From positions 1 through 8,924 of the forward strand of contig DATCOZ010000035.1 in assembly GCA_036564345.1 (NCBI GenBank): 8,924 nt of DNA, read 5' to 3'. This stretch comes from UBA6019 sp036564345 (GTDB lineage Bacteria > Chloroflexota > Dormibacteria > Dormibacterales > Dormibacteraceae). The notes under the pieces were generated by a model. It worked only from the letters and a program-made list of their open reading frames with translations, did no database searches and was not told the DNA's origin. The stretch's first letter is position 1, and each line of letters begins with the position of its first letter. The translations under genes were made by a program, and so were the position numbers. Shown piece by piece: positions 1 through 7,833 of this stretch.

Positions 1-2
1 CC

Positions 3-38
3 GGCCGCGACGCGCCGGCGGCTTGCGGCGCGGCGGCC
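3..38 (-). terminator. Strong GC hairpin, possible terminator of the metH operon
   Basis: GGCCGC at 3-8 pairs with GCGGCC at 33-38 and CGCGCCG at 11-17 pairs with CGGCGCG at 26-32. This gives 13 perfect base pairs with a 2-base bulge (9-10) and an 8-base loop (18-25). It begins 21 bases past the stop of the last leftward gene, where a terminator would be expected. The bases where a U-tract would lie fall outside the window, so termination is inferred from position and stem strength only. No convincing coding signal was seen in positions 1-59. Confidence 0.4.
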
Positions 39-59
39 TCGCGGTTACGGCACCGGGGC

Positions 60-421
60 TCAATCGAGCAGCGAGGGATCCGTCTTCTCGCGCCAGAGCG
101 CCTCCAGGGTCGCCAGGTCCGCCGCGATCTGCTCCGGCGTCATCGCCGGCGTGACCTCGAGTTTGTCGAGGACCTCGAACGACAGGGAGTCGACGCCGAA
201 CCTGGCGACGTCCTCGCGCAGCCTCTGATCGAGGGTTGACGCGGAGTTGCTGGAGCGGGCGAACTCGAACCGGTTGCGAAGGCCGGTGAGGTTGATCGTC
301 GATCCCAGCAGCTGCCTGCCGGTCTCTCGGTTGACGATCCGGTAGACACCGGCCTCGGGAGCCGCTTGCTGGAACTGCTCGGTGAGCGCCCTACGACGGG
401 TCCTGTCAAGCAATGGAAAAT

Positions 422-425
<4 letters not shown>
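60..425 (-). CDS. Small GIY-YIG nuclease-family protein, degenerate active site
   Basis: This 121-residue reading runs from a TTG at 425-423 to a TGA at 62-60. Residues 26-45 hold the GIY-YIG signature in altered form: GVY at 26-28 and LLG at 39-41, where active enzymes have GIY and YIG. It is followed by an arginine-rich helix (R50, R52) and a late acidic helix with E109. The overall pattern (a DRxRR-x-ALTEQF-like N-terminal helix, the GVYRI strand, a ...FGVDSLSFEVLDKLE stretch, then an acidic C-terminal helix) resembles the small stand-alone GIY-YIG-family proteins common in Firmicutes and relatives, many of which have no demonstrated nuclease activity. The TTG shares bases with the metH stop (TTGA), which suggests coupled translation. 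A second TTG at 413 would give 117 residues starting MLDR, which may fit the family N-terminus better. No good Shine-Dalgarno fixes the choice: GAGGGA at 431-426 abuts the first TTG and lies 12 bases before the second. Family assignment is fairly secure, the start is not, and the cellular role is unknown. Confidence 0.68.
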
Positions 426-4051
<3,626 letters not shown>

Positions 4052-4113
4052 TCATTGTCCCCGCTCGAGCGAGCTCGGAATCGAAAGGGTGCAAAGGGGA
4101 GCAGGTCCGCATT

Positions 4114-4130
4114 CCCCGCCAGGGGCGGGG
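4114..4130 (-). other. Perfect hairpin in the metH leader
   Basis: CCCCGCC and GGCGGGG form a perfect 7-bp all-G/C stem with a 3-base loop, at 4114-4120 and 4124-4130. It sits about 60-80 bases before the metH start on the minus strand. No U-tract follows, so it is not a standard terminator. It may be part of a structured 5' leader or a pausing site. A chance origin is possible in DNA this GC-rich. Confidence 0.4.
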
Positions 4131-4200
4131 CCCCCTATCCAGGCGCTTCCGGAACCCCCACTCGGCGCAACGCTTCGGCTTCGATTTAGACAACTCATTC

Positions 4201-4222
4201 GGCCGGGATAAACCCGGCCTAC
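4201..4222 (-). repeat. REP-like extragenic palindrome with GTAG foot
   Basis: GGCCGGG (4201-4207) and CCCGGCC (4213-4219) form a perfect 7-bp stem around an ATAAA loop. Read on the minus strand, the hairpin is directly preceded by GTAG (4222-4219, sharing its last base with the stem). Extragenic palindromes mobilised by RAYT-type (TnpA-REP) transposases characteristically carry a GTAG or GGAG tetranucleotide at the foot of such a stem. Only one copy is visible here and no transposase gene is in the window, so the class is inferred from form alone. Confidence 0.35.
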
Positions 4223-4263
4223 GCGCTGCGAAACAAGCTGCTGGGTGCTGACAGGGAGGTCAA

Positions 4264-4317
4264 GTGAAGCATCCAGTTCACTCGCATAACCTCGGATGCA
4301 GGATGCTCGGCCGCTGA
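4264..4317 (+). CDS. Possible 17-residue small ORF with good ribosome binding site (doubtful)
   Basis: GTG at 4264 opens a reading frame MKHPVHSHNLGCRMLGR that ends at TGA 4315-4317. It is preceded by GGGAGGT (4254-4260), a near-ideal Shine-Dalgarno with a gap of only 3 bases to the GTG. The peptide is basic and has three histidines. Nothing on the plus strand downstream could be regulated by it: the next 1.1 kb is antisense to the sigma operon. It could be a stand-alone micropeptide, part of a small RNA, or chance. No promoter was identified. Confidence 0.15.
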   Translation: MKHPVHSHNLGCRMLGR

Positions 4318-4356
4318 AAAGAAGAGACCCGATCCCGTATTGGGACCGGGCCTCTC
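4317..4356 (-). terminator. Intrinsic terminator of the sigma factor operon
   Basis: On the minus strand a hairpin is formed by 4356-4324: GAGA/TCTC at the base with a 2-base bulge, then CCCG/CGGG, a 2x2 mismatch, then CCC/GGG around a 5-base loop. It is followed at once by TTCTTTT (4323-4317). It begins 17 bases after the TAA of the membrane protein gene at 4373. Stem, U-tract and position agree with a factor-independent terminator. Confidence 0.75.
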
Positions 4357-4372
4357 GTAGGGAGGAGGGAAG

Positions 4373-4915
4373 TTATCTGATGGGAGCGGGGCTGGTCGGC
4401 GGAGAGCCGTCGTGACCGCCCGAGAAGCGCGGCTTCGGAGTCGCCGTCGGTGCGGCCTTCGCGGTGGGCTTGGGGGTGGGCGGAGCGACGCTGCCACCGA
4501 TGACCATGTCCGAGCTCTGAGCGGTGGGCGTGGGCGACGGAAGCAGGTCCTGCTGCGCTGTGACTACGTGGCTGGCGCAGTGGCCGACGCCCCGCTCGCC
4601 GGGTGACAGCTCCGTCTTGCACTGGGTGACGGCCGCCCGCACCTGCTGCTCCCAGACCACCGGGTTGCTGCTGCCCGTGGCGACCGTCGCCGCCACCGCG
4701 CCGCCGCCGCCGGCGGCGATGCCGAGCGCCGCGAAGACGGCAGCCGTCTTGGTCGTGATGGCCGCCAGCAGGCCCGAACCGGCGGAGGCGGAGATCCCGG
4801 CACCAACGGCGGCAGCCGCAAAGCGACCGGCAGCCGGCGGGATCGCCGAGCCAACCAGCGGTCCCAGGTGCTGGTTCAGCTGCGCTTCGATAAAGGCTTC
4901 AAACGGGTCAGACAT
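4373..4915 (-). CDS. Membrane protein coupled to ECF sigma factor, candidate anti-sigma or sensor
   Basis: This 180-residue protein starts with ATG at 4915 inside the end of the sigma gene (8-base overlap, ATGTCTGA), so the two are very likely translated together. Residues 1-30 are a short hydrophilic, probably cytoplasmic part. Residues 32-53 are Ala/Gly-rich and weakly hydrophobic. Residues 57-79 are the best membrane segment, starting just after K56. The outer part has W88 and a pair of cysteines, C99 and C113, around a Pro-Gly-x-x-Gly-containing turn, which could form a disulphide. It is followed by a Pro/Thr/Ser-rich low-complexity tail from about 125 to the end. There is no HxxxCxxC zinc anti-sigma motif, so if it restrains the sigma factor it does so without the classic ZAS fold. 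The position argues for a regulatory partner. An alternative is a cell-envelope protein that is simply a target of the sigma factor. Function is not recognised from sequence. Confidence 0.75.
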   Translation of the reverse strand: MSDPFEAFIEAQLNQHLGPLVGSAIPPAAGRFAAAAVGAGISASAGSGLLAAITTKTAAVFAALGIAAGGGGAVAATVATGSSNPVVWEQQVRAAVTQCKTELSPGERGVGHCASHVVTAQQDLLPSPTPTAQSSDMVIGGSVAPPTPKPTAKAAPTATPKPRFSGGHDGSPPTSPAPIR

Positions 4916-5480
4916 CCAGGACCTCTTCGTGAGCAGTAACGCCGGCCGGGTCCTCTGTACCCGAGGGGAGCGCAAACTCGCCTCCGAGTTCGCGCCGAAG
5001 GCGCTCGCGGGCGGCCGCGAGCCGCGATGCGACGGTGCGCTCGGGGATCTCCAGGGCCTGGGCGATCTCGCGGTTCGTGTAGCCGTGGTAATGGCGCAGG
5101 ACGATGGCGGCGAGCTGCTTGGGAGGCAGGGTGCGAAGGGCCTTGATGAAGTCGCTCGAGAGGGCGCCCTCGGCCTGAGGGTCGGACTCCGCCGGCCGGC
5201 CCAGCCTGCGCACCAGCTCGCCAACCTCGCGCAGCTTCGCCCAGCGCCGATAGGAGAGCGCCTGGTTGACCGCGATCCGGTGCAGCCACGCCTCCGCCGG
5301 GGCCGACGGCTCCCAGCGCGCCCAGCTGCGGAAGGCCTTCAAGTAGGCCTCCTGAAGGCAGTCCTCGGCCGCGGCTCGATCGCCGAGCATCAGCACGAGA
5401 GTTCCCAGCAGCCGGGGGTAGGTCGCCTGGTACAACCTCTCGAAGTCGAGGCTGGATCCAGGGCGGTAGCCCTCCTCCAT
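4908..5480 (-). CDS. ECF-family RNA polymerase sigma factor (sigma-70 group 4)
   Basis: This 190-residue protein redirects RNA polymerase to a specific promoter set. Region 2 spans about residues 13-80: FERLYQATYPRLLG at 13-26 (2.1), then the core- and -10-binding segment DRAAAEDCLQEAYLKAF at 34-50, and AWLHRIAVNQA at 64-74. Region 4 spans about 113-165: ALRTLPPKQLAAIVLRHYHGYTN, then the helix-turn-helix EIAQALEIPERTVASRLAAARERLR that binds the -35. Length and two-domain layout are typical of ECF factors, with no extra C-terminal domain. I chose the ATG at 5480 because it lies just before region 2.1. In-frame GTG at 5498 and TTG at 5528 would add 6 or 16 residues without a visible ribosome binding site. 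The gene is followed by an overlapping membrane protein gene and then a terminator, so the two form one short operon, divergent from the helicase gene. The ECF subgroup and target promoters cannot be read from this window. Confidence 0.93.
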   Translation of the reverse strand: MEEGYRPGSSLDFERLYQATYPRLLGTLVLMLGDRAAAEDCLQEAYLKAFRSWARWEPSAPAEAWLHRIAVNQALSYRRWAKLREVGELVRRLGRPAESDPQAEGALSSDFIKALRTLPPKQLAAIVLRHYHGYTNREIAQALEIPERTVASRLAAARERLRRELGGEFALPSGTEDPAGVTAHEEVLDV

Positions 5481-5485
5481 CCGCC

Positions 5486-5493
5486 ATAAATAA
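5486..5493 (-). promoter_or_regulatory. Candidate -10 element of the sigma operon
   Basis: TTATTTAT on the minus strand at 5493-5486 is the most AT-rich stretch in the divergent region. It ends 5 bases before the ATG at 5480, so a transcript started from it would be leaderless or nearly so. GGCGG directly abuts the ATG and is too close to serve as a Shine-Dalgarno. No good -35 was found at the expected distance (ACCTCT at 5515-5510), so this is tentative. Confidence 0.3.
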
Positions 5494-5512
5494 CGCACAT
5501 TCGGCTGGCAGA

Positions 5513-5525
5513 GGTCGTGTCGACC
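5513..5525. promoter_or_regulatory. Small palindrome in the divergent promoter region
   Basis: GGTCG-TGT-CGACC is a perfect 5-bp inverted repeat. A third GGTCG copy lies at 5536-5540. It covers where the -35 of the sigma operon promoter would lie and could be an operator. The arms are short and may be chance. Confidence 0.25.
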
Positions 5526-5547
5526 CAATTCTTGCGGTCGATTGTGC

Positions 5548-5577
5548 TTGACAGTCGAACAAGTGTTCGACTAGCTT
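5548..5577 (+). promoter_or_regulatory. Promoter of the helicase-exonuclease operon, leaderless
   Basis: A perfect -35 hexamer, TTGACA, lies at 5548-5553. The -10 is weak: TAGCTT at 5572-5577 with an 18-base spacer, or CTAGCT at 5571-5576 with a 17-base spacer. Transcription would start near 5583-5584, at the GTG start codon, and no Shine-Dalgarno exists in the few bases before it. A leaderless message is therefore likely. The spacer is filled by the LexA box. Confidence 0.6.
5554..5571. promoter_or_regulatory. LexA binding site (SOS box)
   Basis: GTCGAAC-AAGT-GTTCGAC is a perfect 7-bp inverted repeat with a 4-base centre. The core TCGAACAAGTGTTCGA matches the mycobacterial/actinobacterial consensus TCGAAC-N4-GTTCGA exactly and fits the Bacillus Cheo box CGAAC-RNRY-GTTCG at every position. 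It occupies the spacer between the -35 and -10 of the helicase promoter, so bound LexA would block RNA polymerase directly. The downstream genes are DNA-repair homologues, which fits SOS control. Confidence 0.85.
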
Positions 5578-5583
5578 TCGTGA

Positions 5584-7833
5584 GTGGCGCTGCCGCCCTT
5601 CGACCCCGCGACCCTACCCGGCGACGTCACGCTGGACCACACCTTCCCGGGCGCACCGGCGGAGTTCGTCGAGCTGCCCGACGACCTGCCGGAGGACCTC
5701 GCCCTGGCGTTGAGGAGCCGCGGCATCGACCGTCTCTACTCCCACCAGGCCGAGGCCCGCGCCGCTGCCAGGGCGGGCCGCCACGTCGTGGTCGTGACCC
5801 CGACGGCCAGCGGCAAGACGCTCTGCTACAACCTGCCCGTCCTGGAGCGGATCCTGGAGCGGCCGGAGAGCCGCGCCCTCTACCTCTTCCCGACCAAGGC
5901 CCTCGCCCAGGACCAGATGGTCGAGCTGGGCGAGATGACGTCGCGGCTGCCGGTCAACCTCCTCGTCCACACCTACGACGGCGACACCCCGGCCGGGCAG
6001 CGGACGGCGATCCGCGAGGCAGGGCACATCGTGCTGACCAACCCGGACATGCTCCACACCGGGATCCTTCCCCACCACACCCGCTGGCGGAAGCTCTTCA
6101 GCGGCCTCGAGTACGTCGTCATCGACGAGCTCCACACCTACCGCGGGCTGTTCGGCAGCCAGGTGGCAAACGTCATCCGGCGCCTGAAGCGGATCTGCGA
6201 CTTCTACGGCTCCTCGCCCCGCTTCCTCTGCGCCTCGGCGACAATCGCCAACCCGCGCGAGCTCGCCGAGCGCCTTCTCGAGGAGGAGGAGGTCGCGCTC
6301 GTCGACCGCAACGGGGCGCCGCGGGGCGAGCGCCGCCTCGTCTTCTACAATCCGCCGCTGGTCAACCGTGCCCTTGGGGTCCGCCGCTCCAGCCTGCTCG
6401 AGGGCTGCCGGATCGCGGCGCCCTGGATCCGGCAGGGCATCCAGACGATCGCCTTCTGCCGCTCGCGGGTCAGCGTCGAGGTGATGCTCTCCTACCTCCA
6501 GCACTCCCTCCACCCGGCGCTCGACGCCAGGCGCAGGGTGCGCGGCTATCGGGGCGGCTACCTGCCCCTCCGGCGGCGGGAGATCGAGGCCGGGCTCCGC
6601 AGCGGCGAGGTCGTCGGCGTCGTGTCGACCAACGCCCTCGAGCTCGGGGTCGACATCGGCAGCCTCCAGGCCTCGATCCTGGTCGGCTACCCGGGGACCA
6701 TCGCCAGCACCTGGCAGCAGTTCGGCCGGGCCGGTCGCCGCTCCGGCAGCGTCGCCGTGTTCGTCGCTTCGAGCAACCCGCTCGACCAGTTCATCGTCCG
6801 CCATCCCGAGTACTTCCTGGGCTCGAGCCCGGAGGAGGGCCTCATCGACGCCGACAACCTGCTGGTCCAGGCCGGGCATCTGCAGGCGGCGCTCTTCGAG
6901 CTCCCCTTCGCTGAGCGCGAGCGCTTTGGGCGGTCCGACGTCGGGCCGCTGCTCGACCTGTTTCAGGAGGACGGGGTCGCCAGCCAGTCGGGGGGCCGCT
7001 GGTACTGGAACCGGGAGTCGTTCCCGGCCGAGGGGGTGTCGCTGCGCCGGATGGCGGCGGACAACGTGGTCATCATCGACACCTCCAACCCCCGTCCCGA
7101 TGTGATCGGCGAGATGGACCAGTTCTCCGCGCCCACCCTCCTCCACGAGGAGGCGATCTACCTCCAGGAGGGCGCCCAGTACCACGTCGACCGGCTCGAC
7201 TGGGAGGAGAAGAAGGCGTACCTCCGGCCGGTCGAGGTCGACTACTACACGACCGCGCTCAACTCCCTCTCGATCCGCGTGCTGGAGGCCTTCGCGGGCC
7301 CCGATGGGGAAGAGCTGGATCGATCGCACGGGGAGGTGAAGCTCACCTCGCTGGCCACGATGTTCAAGAAGATCCGCTTCCATACCCACGAGAACATCGG
7401 ATCGGGGCCGATCAGCCTGCCCGAGCAGACCCTCCACACGACCGCCTACTGGACGAGCCTCGACGACTCCGCCTGGTCCGGTCTGACGCGGGATGAGATG
7501 GAGGCCGGGCTGCAGGGGATGGCCCACGCGCTCCGGCACGTCGCCTCCCTCCGCCTGATGTGCGATCCCCGCGACCTCGGCTCGGTCCCCGAGGTCCGCT
7601 CGCCCTTCACCGGCAAGCCCACCGTCACCGTCTACGAGGTCTACCCGGGCGGGGTCGGCTACGCGGCACGGCTCTACCAGCTCCACTCCGAGCTCCTCCG
7701 TTCGGCCGCCGAGCTCGTCGCCGACTGTCCCTGCGCCGCCGGCTGCCCGTCCTGCGTCGGTCCCCTCCAGAACGTCGAAGGAGCCAAGGAAGCGTGTCTG
7801 TCGATGCTTTACGCCAACGCCTCGCTAGCTTAG
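5584..7833 (+). CDS. mrfA: MrfA/YprA-type DExH helicase with C-terminal DUF1998 zinc-cysteine region
   Basis: This 749-residue superfamily 2 helicase starts at GTG 5584. Motifs in order: LYSHQ at 51-55, Walker A TPTASGKT at 72-79, motif Ia PTKALAQDQ at 103-111, TNPDMLH at 152-158, motif II DELH at 181-184, motif III SAT at 218-220, motif V STNALELGVDIG at 348-359, and motif VI QFGRAGRRSGS at 379-389. The C-terminal region has YPGGVGYA at 687-694, then C715, C717, C721 and C724, the four-cysteine cluster of DUF1998. Length and layout match Bacillus subtilis MrfA (YprA), a 3'-5' DNA helicase that works with MrfB in excision of mitomycin C damage. The next gene is the MrfB homologue, overlapping by 40 bases, which strongly supports orthology over other DUF1998 helicases such as the DISARM protein DrmA. 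All ATPase motifs are intact. A perfect LexA box sits in its promoter. Function in this organism is inferred from the family and neighbour. Confidence 0.95.
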   Translation: MALPPFDPATLPGDVTLDHTFPGAPAEFVELPDDLPEDLALALRSRGIDRLYSHQAEARAAARAGRHVVVVTPTASGKTLCYNLPVLERILERPESRALYLFPTKALAQDQMVELGEMTSRLPVNLLVHTYDGDTPAGQRTAIREAGHIVLTNPDMLHTGILPHHTRWRKLFSGLEYVVIDELHTYRGLFGSQVANVIRRLKRICDFYGSSPRFLCASATIANPRELAERLLEEEEVALVDRNGAPRGERRLVFYNPPLVNRALGVRRSSLLEGCRIAAPWIRQGIQTIAFCRSRVSVEVMLSYLQHSLHPALDARRRVRGYRGGYLPLRRREIEAGLRSGEVVGVVSTNALELGVDIGSLQASILVGYPGTIASTWQQFGRAGRRSGSVAVFVASSNPLDQFIVRHPEYFLGSSPEEGLIDADNLLVQAGHLQAALFELPFAERERFGRSDVGPLLDLFQEDGVASQSGGRWYWNRESFPAEGVSLRRMAADNVVIIDTSNPRPDVIGEMDQFSAPTLLHEEAIYLQEGAQYHVDRLDWEEKKAYLRPVEVDYYTTALNSLSIRVLEAFAGPDGEELDRSHGEVKLTSLATMFKKIRFHTHENIGSGPISLPEQTLHTTAYWTSLDDSAWSGLTRDEMEAGLQGMAHALRHVASLRLMCDPRDLGSVPEVRSPFTGKPTVTVYEVYPGGVGYAARLYQLHSELLRSAAELVADCPCAAGCPSCVGPLQNVEGAKEACLSMLYANASLA
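7778..7790 (+). promoter_or_regulatory. Ribosome binding site for the exonuclease gene
   Basis: AAGGAG at 7778-7783 lies 10 bases before the GTG at 7794, and a second AAGGA at 7786-7790 lies 3 bases before it. Both are inside the helicase coding sequence. They support the GTG at 7794 as the start and so the 40-base overlap. Confidence 0.5.

Larger units (their letters stand above)
4052..4316 (-). promoter_or_regulatory. metH upstream region and leader, no recognised riboswitch
   Basis: This stretch lies between the terminator of the sigma operon and the metH start, so the metH promoter should be here. A possible minus-strand -35 is TTGACC at 4263-4258, but the hexamer 17 bases on (CAGCTT) is a poor -10, so I do not assign a promoter. 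I looked for hallmarks of cobalamin, SAM-I, SAM-IV and SAH riboswitches, all plausible upstream of metH, and found none complete. The region holds two perfect 7-bp hairpins, listed separately, and a short plus-strand ORF. Regulation of metH by leader structure is possible but unproven. Confidence 0.4.

Noticed and set aside
4101..4125. Possible cobalamin riboswitch fragment (GGACCTGC on the minus strand)
   Set aside because: Only a short match to the 3' B12 box; the GCCACTG element and the rest of the fold are absent.
4141..4180. Possible SAH riboswitch upstream of metH (GAAGCGTTGCGCC on the minus strand)
   Set aside because: It resembles the 5' conserved part only loosely; the expected CAGGCTCGG-like and AACGGCGCTC-like partners are not found.
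4524..5489. 321-codon plus-strand frame opposite the sigma operon
   Set aside because: The minus strand has an unmistakable ECF sigma factor and a coupled partner; the plus-strand translation has no domain.
5614..7686. Long minus-strand open frame opposite the helicase gene
   Set aside because: It is the antisense shadow of a fully motif-supported helicase and has no recognisable domain.
5584..7833. DISARM or another DUF1998-helicase phage-defence system
   Set aside because: No methyltransferase, DrmB, phospholipase-like or other defence partner is present, and the immediate neighbour is the MrfB-type exonuclease, which points to DNA repair.
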